Source: Micromonospora sicca
GTDB taxonomy: Bacteria > Actinomycetota > Actinomycetes > Mycobacteriales > Micromonosporaceae
DNA length: 38,692 nt
Assembly: GCF_003172935.1 (NCBI RefSeq)
Contig: NZ_QGKS01000310.1
Coordinates: 1 to 38,692, forward strand
Direction: 5' to 3'
Shown here one piece after another: positions 17,719 to 25,763 of this stretch. A model generated the notes under the pieces. It saw only the letters and a list, made by a program, of their open reading frames with translations. It made no database searches and had not been told where the DNA came from. The translations under genes were made by a program, and so were the position numbers. Numbering within the stretch: position 1 is the stretch's first letter; each line of letters begins with the position of its first letter.

Positions 17719-18450
17719 ATGACAACGTCGATGACTTCCGATGGCGACCCACTCGAGCCCGACCTCGGTCGGCCGGTCGAGCGACGCGCCCTGCGGGATG
17801 GCGTCTATGACGCGATCCTGGAACTTCTCCTCGCAGGCAGGGTCAAACCGGGCGCATCCCTGAGCATCGACGCCCTCGCCCGCCAACTCGGCGTTTCCCC
17901 TACGCCGGTGCGGGAGGCGATGGTGCAGCTCGAGCACACGGGCCTGGTCACCCGGGCCGCCCTGAAGGGTTACCGCGTGGCCCCGCCGCTGTCGGCCGAG
18001 CGCATGTCCGAACTCGTCGACGCGCGCACCATCCTCGAGGTCGCCGCCGTGCGCGGCGCCGTACCGATGTCGGACGTGGCGCTGCTGGAGCTGAAGGCCG
18101 CGCATTCCGACCACGTGCTCGCGGGCGACTACGTCAAGCGCATGCGAGCGAGAAACGACGAGCCGAGCTGGTCGGTCGTCCGCCGGTACTACACCGCGGA
18201 CTGGGCGTTCCACCGCGTGATCCTCAGCCACTGCGGAAACCAGTATCTGCTGCAGCTGGCCGAGTTCCTCTCGCCTCAGGTGCATCGACTGCGGCAGTTG
18301 CTCGGACACGGCCTCACCGACGTCGACCAGGCCTTGGCCGAGCACGGCGACATCCTCGACGCGATCGCCTCCGGCGACAACGAGCGAGCCGAGAACGCCA
18401 TGCGGACGCACCTGCTGGCCGTGCGCGCCCGCTCGCTCGCCGAGAGCTGA
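17719..18450 (+). CDS. GntR-family regulator with FCD domain
   Basis: This is a 243-aa protein. An N-terminal winged helix (about 25-90) contains YDAILELLLAGRVKPGASLS and the recognition region LARQLGVSPTPVREAMVQLE. A C-terminal all-helical FCD ligand domain follows, including DWAFHRVILSHCGNQYLLQL and AEHGDILDAIASGDNERAE, where His residues usually bind a metal that contacts a carboxylate effector. It is divergent from the tetrulose/Tct operon and precedes pdxA2; matching palindromes lie before both. It probably represses the operon and pdxA2 until a sugar acid or phosphorylated intermediate binds. The start at 17719 clears the operator; ATGs at 17668 and 17674 are in frame but lie against the operator. 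Confidence 0.88.
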   Translation: MTTSMTSDGDPLEPDLGRPVERRALRDGVYDAILELLLAGRVKPGASLSIDALARQLGVSPTPVREAMVQLEHTGLVTRAALKGYRVAPPLSAERMSELVDARTILEVAAVRGAVPMSDVALLELKAAHSDHVLAGDYVKRMRARNDEPSWSVVRRYYTADWAFHRVILSHCGNQYLLQLAEFLSPQVHRLRQLLGHGLTDVDQALAEHGDILDAIASGDNERAENAMRTHLLAVRARSLAES

Positions 18451-18505
18451 CCCGGACGGGGCGGGAGCCGCAAGAGCACCTTGACTCGGCGAGCTGCTGA
18501 GTAGA

Positions 18506-18515
18506 TCCTATAGGA
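18506..18515. promoter_or_regulatory. Operator 2 for the FCD/GntR regulator
   Basis: TCCTATAGGA is a perfect palindrome within AGATCCTATAGGAAAC, 64 bases before the PdxA2-like start. It matches operator 1 at nine of ten core positions and shares the AGA left flank. This ties pdxA2 to the same regulator as the divergent operon. Confidence 0.7.
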
Positions 18516-18578
18516 AACAGGGATCCTGACGGAGAGCGTACCGGACCTCCCGGCCGGAACGCCCAAGAGAGGAAGCAG

Positions 18579-19583
18579 ATGCGCCAGACCGTCTCCGAGG
18601 CCCTGCCGCGGGTCGCGCTCACGATGGGCGATCCGGCCGGCATCGGCCCCGAGCTCACCGTTCGACTCCTGGCCACGCCCGAGAACCTGCACAAGGCCGA
18701 GGTGTACGTCCTGACCGACGCGGCCGAACTCAAGGCGGTCGCCGCCGAGGTCGGCGTCGAGGTGCCGGTGGCCGACGCGCCGACTCCCGGTCACGCCGTC
18801 CTTGTCGGCAGTGAGCTGTCCGGGCGGCCAGTGGAGTGCAGGACCGTCAGCAAGGCGGCGGGCGAACGGGTGATGGCCGACCTGCTCAAGGCACTCAGCC
18901 TCTACGGGTCCGGCACGGTGGACGCGATCATGTTCACGCCGCTGAACAAGGGCTCGCTGCATCTGGCCGGTATGCACGAGGAGGACGAGCTCCGCTGGTT
19001 CGCCAAGAACCTGGGCTACGAGGGCACCACCTCCGAGTTGAACTTCATACCCGGACTGGTCACCTCCCGGGTGACCTCGCACATCCCGCTGAAGGACGTC
19101 GCTGCGCGGATCAACGCCGACTCGGTCCTCGCGGCCATCCGCCTCCTCGACGACGTGCTCAAGGGGTCAGGAATCGCGGCACCCCGCCTCGCCGTTTGCG
19201 CGCTCAACCCGCACGCCGGCGAGAACGGCCAGTTCGGCCGCGAGGAGATCGAGCACATCGCCCCCGGGGTCGAGGCAGCCCGGGCTCAGGGAATGGACGC
19301 GACCGGCCCCTATCCGTGCGACACCGTCTTCATCAAGGCCAGGAACGGTGACTTCGACGGCGTAATCACGATGTACCACGACCAGGGCCAGATCGCGATG
19401 AAGCTCATGGGCTTCGATCGGGGCGTGACCGTGCAGGGGGGCCTTCCCGTCCCGATCGCGACCCCGGCGCACGGCACCGCGTTCGAGATCGTCGGCAAGG
19501 GCGTCGCCAACCTCGGTCCCAGCCAGCACGCCTACGACCTGGCCGTCGCTCTTGGACGGCGCAACCGGCAGAACCGCCGATAG
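18579..19583 (+). CDS. pdxA2: PdxA2-like 4-phospho-tetronate dehydrogenase
   Basis: This is a 334-aa NAD-dependent, metal-dependent oxidative decarboxylase of the PdxA family. MGDPAGIGPELTVRLL (16-31) opens the fold. The three metal-binding histidines are His168 (TSHIPLKDV), His212 (NPHAGENG) and His267 (YHDQGQIAMK), and GVTVQGGLP is the conserved late motif. PdxA proper acts in vitamin B6 synthesis; PdxA2 paralogues oxidise 4-phospho-D-threonate or -erythronate to dihydroxyacetone phosphate and CO2. The setting beside C4-sugar enzymes and a sugar-acid regulator favours PdxA2. The usual DUF1537 tetronate kinase partner is not in the window. A GAGAGGAAGC ribosome site precedes the ATG. Confidence 0.83.
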   Translation: MRQTVSEALPRVALTMGDPAGIGPELTVRLLATPENLHKAEVYVLTDAAELKAVAAEVGVEVPVADAPTPGHAVLVGSELSGRPVECRTVSKAAGERVMADLLKALSLYGSGTVDAIMFTPLNKGSLHLAGMHEEDELRWFAKNLGYEGTTSELNFIPGLVTSRVTSHIPLKDVAARINADSVLAAIRLLDDVLKGSGIAAPRLAVCALNPHAGENGQFGREEIEHIAPGVEAARAQGMDATGPYPCDTVFIKARNGDFDGVITMYHDQGQIAMKLMGFDRGVTVQGGLPVPIATPAHGTAFEIVGKGVANLGPSQHAYDLAVALGRRNRQNRR

Positions 19584-19636
19584 CGGGGCCGTACCGCTGC
19601 CCGCCGTCGCCAGCCCCTGGCATGTCGTTCCGCGGC

Positions 19637-19667
19637 GGTCACCCGGTCCCGGGCGGGCCGGGTGACC
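19637..19667 (+). terminator. 10-bp stem hairpin after pdxA2
   Basis: Arms GGTCACCCGG and CCGGGTGACC are exact reverse complements around an 11-base loop, 54 bases after the pdxA2 stop codon. There is no U-tract, as is common for terminators in high-GC actinobacteria. Confidence 0.65.
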
Positions 19668-19741
19668 GGCATCTCCTCGACGGGCGCCCGTTTCCCCAAC
19701 GACTAAGAGGGGCGTCCGACTCACGTATTTTGCGAGTGGTG

Positions 19742-20165
19742 TCCCTTCAGTCGCCTCGCCAGGTTGGGGTGGTTTCGTTGGTGACCCGTTTGGTGAAGTT
19801 ATCGATCATCGCGAGTTGGATCATGCTGGCGGAGGTTGTCGGGTGGGGCTTCGTAGTCACGGGCGAGGCGCCGGTGGAGCATGATCCAGCACAGGGTGCG
19901 CTCGACCACCCACCCCCGCTTAACCACTGAGAACCCTCTGACCTGTGGGCCCTTGGTGACGACTTCGACGTCGATGCCGAGGGTTGCGCCGTGTTCGATC
20001 CGCCCGCCGCACCTCCCTGGCCTGCTCGCGAGCCAACTCGATAAAACGGCAGGATCTGCGACTCGTCGTTGATCACTTTCGTCGAAAACACTGTCTCGCC
20101 GTCGGCCCGGTCCACCGCGACCACCGCCACGAAGCCGCTGATCGTCACCGTCGGACGGCGGTGGC
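19742..20165 (-). pseudogene. Decayed transposase remnants (IS5-like C-terminus, possible IS110-like N-terminus)
   Basis: Read leftwards, three protein pieces in different frames lie end to end. The first, FVAVVAVDRADGETVFSTKV then INDESQILPF, resembles the start of an IS110-type transposase. The second, LGIDVEVVTKGPQVRGFSVV then KRGWVVERTLCWIMLHRRLA and RDYEAPP, is the C-terminal DDE region of an IS5-family transposase. The third, SASMIQLAMIDNFTKRVTNE then TTPTWRGD, is its usual C-terminal tail. At least two frameshifts and the loss of most of the N-terminus make it inactive. The IS110 assignment is weak and the IS5 assignment good. It marks a past insertion hotspot after the pdxA2 operon. 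Confidence 0.65.
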
Positions 20166-20206
20166 GATCAGCGGGCAGCCTGAGCGTGAGACCTGTCGCG
20201 GGCGGG

Positions 20207-20569
20207 TCAGCGACGGTGGTCGTGAGCGGCCGCGATGATCTCGTCGAGCCGGTCGCGGGTAGCGGACAGGTCGCGTACCTGGGCGTCGATGCGGGCGCGC
20301 TCCTTTTCGAGACGCTCGATTATCGCGCTGGTGGCGATCCCGGTGTGGACGCACGGAAGCAGCTCGACGACCGCCTTGCTGGAAAGGCCAGCGGCGAAGA
20401 GCGCCTGGATCCAGCGCACCCGCTCGACCGCGTCCTCGCTGTAGTGCCGCTGCCCGCTCGGGCTGCGCTGTGAGCTGAGCAGGCCGTGCTCCTCGTAGTA
20501 ACGCAGCGCCCGGGTGCTCACGCCCGCCGCGGCCGCCACCTCGCCGATACGAACTGTTCCCCTCCTCAC
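20207..20569 (-). CDS. MerR-family transcriptional regulator
   Basis: This is a 120-aa protein. The N-terminal MerR winged helix (VRIGEVAAAAGVSTRALRYY, then EEHGLL) is followed by SGQRHYSEDAVERVRWIQAL and a coiled-coil dimer helix (AIIERLEKERARIDAQVRDL). There is no cysteine pattern typical of metal sensors beyond a single Cys in LLPCVHTG, so the signal is probably organic or redox-related. It is divergent from an SDR oxidoreductase, with a dyad inside the presumed shared promoter. MerR proteins usually activate such a divergent gene by untwisting an overlong spacer. The GTG start at 20569 has no strong alternative. Confidence 0.88.
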   Translation of the reverse strand: MRRGTVRIGEVAAAAGVSTRALRYYEEHGLLSSQRSPSGQRHYSEDAVERVRWIQALFAAGLSSKAVVELLPCVHTGIATSAIIERLEKERARIDAQVRDLSATRDRLDEIIAAAHDHRR

Positions 20570-20581
20570 ACCAGACTTGCC

Positions 20582-20599
20582 CTTGACGCCAACGTCAGG
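20582..20599 (+). promoter_or_regulatory. MerR-type operator/promoter dyad
   Basis: CTTGACG-CCAA-CGTCAGG is an imperfect inverted repeat (6 of 7 arm positions pair). It includes a -35-like TTGACG at 20583 and is followed by a -10-like GTATAT at about 20607, giving a long spacer as in MerR-controlled promoters. It lies between the divergent MerR and SDR genes. Confidence 0.55.
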
Positions 20600-20667
20600 T
20601 TCTAGCGTATATCGCGTCCCGGTCCTGCCCCGCCGAGCCCGCCGGGCTGACTCATGGAGGAATTCCC

Positions 20668-21378
20668 GTGCAAATCGAAGGATCCGTCGCCCTCGTTACC
20701 GGCGCGAACCGCGGCATCGGCCGCGCTCTCGCTCAAGAACTCGTCGACCGGGGCGCGTCCAAGGTCTACGCCGCAGCACGCCACCCCGAACAGATCGATC
20801 TTCCCGGCGTCGTACCGCTCAGGCTCGACATCACCACCCCGGAGCAGGTCGCCGAAGCCGCCCGCGTCGCGTCCGATACGACGTTGCTCATCAACAACGC
20901 GGGCGTAACCACGTACGCGCCCCTGGTGACCGGAGACCTGAGCGACATCCGCCGGGAAATGGACACCAACTTCCTCGGGACACTGTCGGTCGTGCGGGCG
21001 TTCGCGCCAGTGCTCGCGGCCAACGGTGGCGGCGCAATCCTCAACGTGCTGTCGGTCATGGCGTGGCTCGGATACGAGCACTCCAACGGCTACGGCGCGT
21101 CGAAGGCTGCGCTGTGGGCACTCACCAACGGCGTCCGGGTCGAGCTGGCCTCGCAGGGCACACAGGTGACAGGGCTGGTGCTGGCCAGCACGGACACCGA
21201 CATGATGGCAGGCTTTGACGTGCCCAAGAACCGACCCGAGGATGTCGCCCGGGCTGCCCTCGACGGGGTCGATGCCGGTCGGCTCGAGGTCCTCGCCGAC
21301 GCCGACAGCGTCGCCCTGAAGGCCGCGCTGTCGCGGGACCCGTCCGAGACCTACCCGAAGGTGGTGGGAGCCGCGTGA
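20668..21378 (+). CDS. Short-chain dehydrogenase/reductase (SDR)
   Basis: This is a 236-aa classical SDR. The cofactor loop TGANRGIG (11-18) is followed by NNAG (76-79), and the catalytic Ser129, Tyr142 and Lys146 (GYGASKAALW) are all present. It should reduce or oxidise a small carbonyl/alcohol with NAD(P)H in the cytosol; the substrate is unknown. The GTG start at 20668 follows a clear GGAGG. It is divergent from the MerR regulator, with a MerR-type dyad between them, so it is probably that regulator's target, perhaps in a detoxification response. Confidence 0.9.
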   Translation: MQIEGSVALVTGANRGIGRALAQELVDRGASKVYAAARHPEQIDLPGVVPLRLDITTPEQVAEAARVASDTTLLINNAGVTTYAPLVTGDLSDIRREMDTNFLGTLSVVRAFAPVLAANGGGAILNVLSVMAWLGYEHSNGYGASKAALWALTNGVRVELASQGTQVTGLVLASTDTDMMAGFDVPKNRPEDVARAALDGVDAGRLEVLADADSVALKAALSRDPSETYPKVVGAA

Positions 21379-21510
21379 GCTCACGAAGGCGAGGAATACA
21401 TTCAGACCGGTGCCATCGCGCGTGCGAGTCGCTCTGACGCCGAGCTGCCCGCTGGCGACAAACGCGCTGGGCCCTGGGGTTCGGAAGAAACGAGCGGGGT
21501 AACTCCGGTC

Positions 21511-22703
21511 ATGGGCGCTGATCGGGACGACCGGCCCGGCCCCGACACCGTTGCCGAGCAGGCCAAGGACATGACGGCGCGGGCCCGGCGCCGCGGTGGT
21601 GAGGCGGCAGGCTCCGGCTGCGACACCTCGAGATCATCCTGGTCGTCGCCGTCCAGTGCGGGCTCGCGGCTGCGCTGTCCTGGGCGATCGCCCACGAGGT
21701 GCTGGACAGGCCAGCGCCGGTCTTCGCGCCGAGCGCGGCGGTCGGCACGATCGTCGCCGCCCTCGGGCAGCGTGCCAAACGTACGTTCGAACTGATGCTC
21801 GGCGTCGGGCTGGGCCTGTTACTCAGCGATCTTCTGGTGCTCTACATCGGGTTCGGGCCCTGGCAGATCGGCTTGGTGGTGACGCTGGCCATCGCCGTCG
21901 CACTGCTGCTGACCGGACGAAGTGGCGCGCTGGTGGCCCAGGCCGGCAGTACCGCGGTACTGATCGCCACGCTGTCACCGACCTCACGAGACCTCGAATT
22001 GCCCCGGATCCTCGACGCCGTGGTGGGCAGCGTCGTGGGGCTGGTGGTAGGCGCCCTTCTGCTGCCAATCAACCCGATGCGCGTTCTCGACCGCACCGCC
22101 GCACCGGTAGTCGAAGCGCTCGGCGCGCAGCTTCGGGAGATCGCACACGCACTGAGACAGCGCGACCCGGACCGCGCGATGCGGGCACTCGACCAACTCC
22201 GCGGCATGGAACCCGACCTCGCCCGGCTGCACGAGGCACTGGCTGGCGCCAAGGAGGTGGTGACCATCTCGCCGCCGCGCTGGCGTCGCCGACAGGATGT
22301 GGAGCGTTACCGGCGTGGCATGCAGCACTTTGACCGGGTGGCGCTCGAGTGCCGGGAGCTGGTCCGCTGGGCCACCACCAGCCTGCAGTACGACGAGCCA
22401 GCACCGGAGGAACTCATTGCCGCCCTGGAGCGGCTCGCCCAGGCGGTCCAGCTACTGCATCAGGAAACCCGGCGGGGCCAGCCACCGGAGCAGACACGCC
22501 AGGCGGTCCTGGACTCCGCACGCCTGGCCGGCCAGGCCCGCGCACGAGGCCTGAACTCGTACGCCGACGCGATGGTGACCCAGCTCCGCACGGCCGCGAG
22601 TGACCTCCTTCGAGCGAGCGGGTACGAGCCGGAGACGGCCAACCGGATGGTGCGCGAGGCAGCACAGGGGGGCCCCGCAAAGCCTGACCCGGTGTCGGGG
22701 TGA
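21511..22703 (+). pseudogene. FUSC/aromatic acid exporter-like membrane protein with a frameshift
   Basis: The body (21603-22703, start-less frame) encodes four or five N-terminal membrane segments (HLEIILVVAVQCGLAAALSW, ELMLGVGLGLLLSDLLVLYI, WQIGLVVTLAIAVALLL, AVVGSVVGLVVGALLL) and a long soluble helical C-terminal region. This is the layout of the FUSC/ArAE family of aromatic acid efflux proteins. A stop at 21600-21602 closes this frame on the left. The natural N-terminus (MGADRDDRPGPDTVAEQAKD) starts at ATG 21511 in another frame and runs into the body at about 21600-21612. One indel there breaks the gene, unless it is an assembly error. An internal GTG at 21699 would omit the first membrane segment. 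Confidence 0.7.
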
Positions 22704-23125
22704 CATTGCCGCTGTCCCGCGATACCGCGCTGCTCGTGCTCGGCTTCGCCCTCGCCACCTAGCGCAGCGAACTCGCGGCTCTGGACATAGCCATGGCCTT
22801 TCACCTCCGACGGCCCGTAGGTCATCGTGTCCCCCGCCAAGACCAACCGCGACTCCAACGGCCGGACCGTCGCTCGCCCCTACGGCATCCACCCACACAG
22901 CTGCCGGATGCGCACGGCACGGACGTGGCTCTCATGCTGGCCGACCACGGCCGCACCAGCGGGCGGCTACTGGTCCTCATCGACTACCGCGACCGCCTCG
23001 GTGTTTGCCCACCGGGCCGCGGCAGCCCCGACGGCCGGCGCACCGGCCAGGCCATCGCCCTCCTCTTTCGCCCGCACCGCGGCCGTGGGCCAGCCTCGAC
23101 CCACGGATGCCTGATGCGGCCACAG
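22704..23125 (+). pseudogene. Tyrosine-recombinase (phage-type integrase) remnant
   Basis: Directly after the FUSC stop codon, the sequence reads LPLSRDTALLVLGFALAT, an in-frame TAG, then RSELAALDIA. This is the conserved box-I arginine region of a tyrosine recombinase with the stop replacing one residue. The sense continues in another frame (FTSDGP, stop, VIVSPAKTNRDSNGRTVARP) and then a third (LADHGRTSGRLLVLIDYRDR and SPDGRRTGQAIALLF). At least two stops and two frameshifts are present, and the C-terminal HxxR and Tyr are missing, so it is inactive. It sits at the left edge of the hydrogenase island and may be a relic of its integration. Confidence 0.65.
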
Positions 23126-23421
23126 CCTGGGCCGCGGTCACCGGTGCCGGCGGCGCCACTGCGTCTCCTCGGCCTCCTGCTCCCGTTGTCCTGCGCGCGA
23201 AGTGTTCTGAGCCTGCGCCCGTGAAGCAACGCTTGGGCTGGCTCGTTTCTGCGGATCTCGTCGCCGGGGCCGAAGGCGGCCGTGTTGGTTCACCCGGTTC
23301 GGTGAATGCTGTCGTCACCTACCGACGATGCGCACTTACGGCTCGCCGGCGGGATTGGCTAGACCAGAGTGACCACGTGCCGGAGCAAGTTTCTGCGTGC
23401 TTTTGGGAGGAGGTGAGCACC
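23126..23421. promoter_or_regulatory. Upstream region of the hydrogenase operon
   Basis: No gene is recognised. A perfect dyad TTCACC-CGGTTC-GGTGAA lies at 23289-23306, about 115 bases before the first operon start, and could be an operator. The ribosome site GGGAGGAGG at 23405-23413 decides the start of the next gene. No confident -10/-35 pair is seen. Confidence 0.4.
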
Positions 23422-24834
23422 GTGCAGACCCACTGCCCCACCGCCCTGTTCGACGGCGCGGAGGCACTCGCGGATGCGATCCTGTACGAGGGTTACCTGC
23501 TCTACCCGTATCGGCGTTCATCGGTCAAAAACCGGGTCCGCTGGCAATTCGGTGTCCTCGTGCCCCCCGCCTGGGGGGAGGCTCACGGCCTGGTCGACAG
23601 CAGCGTTGCGGGCTCGGCCGAGTCGTCGTGGCAGCAGACCGAATGCCTGATGGAAGCGCAGGACACGGCGATCGTCCGGATCCGGTTACGGTTCCTGCAC
23701 CTACAACGCAAGGTGACCGAGCGACGGACGACCGACGGCGGGTACCGGCCGGTCGACCGAATCGAGGTCGGTGGCCGCACGGAGCTCAGCTTCGACGAGG
23801 CGGTACCGCGGGAGTTCGACATCGAGGCGCCGGTCGGCGACCTTCGGCCTGGCCGACGCTTCCACGTTTGTGTGCCCGGCGGAGAGGACGTCGAGCCGTT
23901 GGTCGACGACCGTGGCGAGCCGCTCGGGCGGGTGGTACGCCGGCGGTGGCCGTTGTCCGCCTCGGTCGCCGTCTCCGCTGTCCCGTCTCCGGCGCCCTTC
24001 CGGTTGCTGCGGCTCGCGGTGCGCGTCGAGAACACGGATCGGACAACGCCGGCGGACAGCCCTCGGGATGAGGCACTGCGCTGCTGCCTGCTCGCGGCGC
24101 ACACGCTGTGCACCGTCAGTCGGGGGCGTTTCCTGTCCCTGCTCGACCCGCCCGAATGGGCGGCGCAGGCGGCCCGGGAGTGCAGCAACGTGCACACGTT
24201 CCCGGTGCTCGCTGGCGCGCCCGGCACCGCCGACGTCGTGCTCTCCGCACCGATCATCCTCTACGACCATCCCCGGATCGCGCCGGAGAGCCCCGGCGAC
24301 CTGCACGACGCGACCGAGATCGACGAGATCCTCTCGCTGCGCACCCTCACGCTCTCCGATGCGGAGAAACGGGAGGCCCGAGCCACCGATCCCCGCGCCG
24401 CCGCCATCCTCGACCGCGTCGATGCGATGCCGCCCGAGGTGCTCGAACGGTTGCACGGCGCCATTCGGTCCCTGGAGCCCGTCCATCAGCCGGGCGACTC
24501 CGCCGCCGGGTTGGAACGGGCCCGCTCGGGGTTCGGCACGGATGTGGGGATCACGCCGGCGACGGAGACCGTCCTCGTCGCGGGAACCCTCCTGTCAAGG
24601 GGTAGCCGGGTCCGGTTACGCCCGCGCCGGCGCGGCACCGACGCGCACGACATGTTTCTGGAGGGCCGTACCGGCCGGGTAGAGCAGGTGCTGCTCGACA
24701 TCGACGGGACGCGGTTCCTGGCCGTGACCGTGGATGACGACCCGGGCGCCGAACTGCACCAGTGGTACGGGCGCCTGCGTCACTTCCGGCCGGAAGAGGT
24801 GGAGCCCCTGCCCGGCGAGGTGGAAGCGCGATGA
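23422..24834 (+). CDS. Hydrogenase-associated conserved hypothetical protein with C-terminal SH3-like domain
   Basis: This is a 470-aa cytosolic protein without signal peptide or membrane segments. I do not know a biochemical function; as I recall, homologues open Group 1h [NiFe]-hydrogenase clusters in actinobacteria. The main part (about 1-370) has YEGYLLYPYRRSSVKNRVRW near the N-terminus, a strand-rich middle and a Cys pair (RCCLLAAHTLC). The last ~80 residues (LLSRGSRVRLRPR, then FLEGRTGRVEQVLLDIDG, VDDDPGAELHQWYGRLRHF) look like a small SH3/KOW-type beta barrel. The start at 23422 is 8 bases from a strong GGGAGGAGG; a GTG at 23413 overlaps that site. It overlaps the next gene by 4 bases, so it is translationally coupled to hydrogenase maturation. 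Confidence 0.72.
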   Translation: MQTHCPTALFDGAEALADAILYEGYLLYPYRRSSVKNRVRWQFGVLVPPAWGEAHGLVDSSVAGSAESSWQQTECLMEAQDTAIVRIRLRFLHLQRKVTERRTTDGGYRPVDRIEVGGRTELSFDEAVPREFDIEAPVGDLRPGRRFHVCVPGGEDVEPLVDDRGEPLGRVVRRRWPLSASVAVSAVPSPAPFRLLRLAVRVENTDRTTPADSPRDEALRCCLLAAHTLCTVSRGRFLSLLDPPEWAAQAARECSNVHTFPVLAGAPGTADVVLSAPIILYDHPRIAPESPGDLHDATEIDEILSLRTLTLSDAEKREARATDPRAAAILDRVDAMPPEVLERLHGAIRSLEPVHQPGDSAAGLERARSGFGTDVGITPATETVLVAGTLLSRGSRVRLRPRRRGTDAHDMFLEGRTGRVEQVLLDIDGTRFLAVTVDDDPGAELHQWYGRLRHFRPEEVEPLPGEVEAR

Positions 24835-25763
24835 ACAGCGCCGGCAACGGTCGGATCCTGGTCGCCGGGATCGGCAACATTTTCCTCGCCGATGACGCCT
24901 TCGGCGTGGAGGTCGTCCAGCGCCTGCGGGACGCCGTCCTGCCAGCGCGGGTGGATGTGTCCGATTACGGGATCCGCGGGATGCATCTGGCCTACGATCT
25001 GCTGGACGGGCACCACGACGTGCTGGTCATGGTGGACGCATTGCCGCTGGACGAGCCCCCCGGGACGTTGGCCGTTCTCGAGGTGGATCTCGAGGACCCC
25101 GGCTGGAGACTGCGGCCGACGGACGTACTGGACGCGCCGGCCGCCGACGGGCACGGCATGGATCCGGCGTCGGTGCTGCGCCTGCTGCGCGGCCTGGGCG
25201 GCAGCGTCGACCGCATCCTCGTGGTGGGTTGCCAACCCGCCGTCCTCGACGAGCGCATGGGGTTGTCGGCTCCGCTCGCCGCTGCGGTCGACCAGGCCGT
25301 CCGGATGGTGGTCGACATCGTCCACGAGGAAGCGGCACGGCTCGACACCGCACCGAAGCGGCAGGAGAGGTCGCCGCGAACGGCAGATGAGAGGGGGCTA
25401 CCGCCGATGCATGAGACGGGTCTGTCCGAGGCGATCGTGGAGGCGGCGGTACGCAGGGCCGCCGGGCGCCGGGTCACCGGCCTGCGGGTGCGGATCGGCG
25501 GCCACGCGGTTGACCGTGATGTCGTCACGCAGGGCATCCAGGTGGCCGCGGTTGGCACGGTGGTCGCGGATGCCGTCCTTGATCTGGTGCTTGAACCGAT
25601 GACAGTGCGGTGTCACGACTGTGGTCGTAGCGCGCGGGTCGACGACCACCTCGCGATGGTGGCCTGCCCCCGCTGCGGGGGTGTCGACATCGAGGTCACT
25701 GGCAGCGACGACGTGGTTCTGGAGTCCATCACGGTGGACAGCGTCGAGGTGGGAGCGGTCTGA
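24831..25763 (+). CDS. Fusion of [NiFe]-hydrogenase maturation protease and HypA
   Basis: One uninterrupted 310-aa frame holds two maturation proteins. Residues 1-165 are a HyaD/HycI-type endopeptidase: GIGNIFLADDAFGVEVVQRL, the DYGIRGMHLAYDLLDGHHD region with the metal-site Asp, and DGHGMDPASVLRLL with the conserved His. It should clip the HhyL C-terminal peptide after nickel insertion. The usual acidic residue of the LxDEG motif is Asp here. After a ~27-residue charged linker, residues 193-310 are a full-length HypA nickel chaperone: N-terminal MHE nickel site (His194) and zinc ribbon CHDCG...CPRCGG. An internal ATG at 25407 with GAGAGGGGG upstream could also yield free HypA. Most bacteria encode the two separately. 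Confidence 0.85.
   Translation: MNSAGNGRILVAGIGNIFLADDAFGVEVVQRLRDAVLPARVDVSDYGIRGMHLAYDLLDGHHDVLVMVDALPLDEPPGTLAVLEVDLEDPGWRLRPTDVLDAPAADGHGMDPASVLRLLRGLGGSVDRILVVGCQPAVLDERMGLSAPLAAAVDQAVRMVVDIVHEEAARLDTAPKRQERSPRTADERGLPPMHETGLSEAIVEAAVRRAAGRRVTGLRVRIGGHAVDRDVVTQGIQVAAVGTVVADAVLDLVLEPMTVRCHDCGRSARVDDHLAMVACPRCGGVDIEVTGSDDVVLESITVDSVEVGAV

Noticed and set aside
23289..23306. TTCACC-N6-GGTGAA as a proven hydrogenase promoter element
   Set aside because: The dyad is perfect but short and matches no regulator site I can name. It is noted only inside the upstream-region feature.
23701..24486. A 261-codon minus-strand frame in the first hydrogenase-operon gene
   Set aside because: The plus-strand frame has a strong ribosome site, proper codon use and coupling to the next gene. 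The minus frame has none of these.
25381..25410. A possible stop codon separating the protease from HypA
   Set aside because: A TGA within GCAGATGAG is out of frame with the protease. The frame reads through, so the two are fused as given, subject to sequence accuracy.
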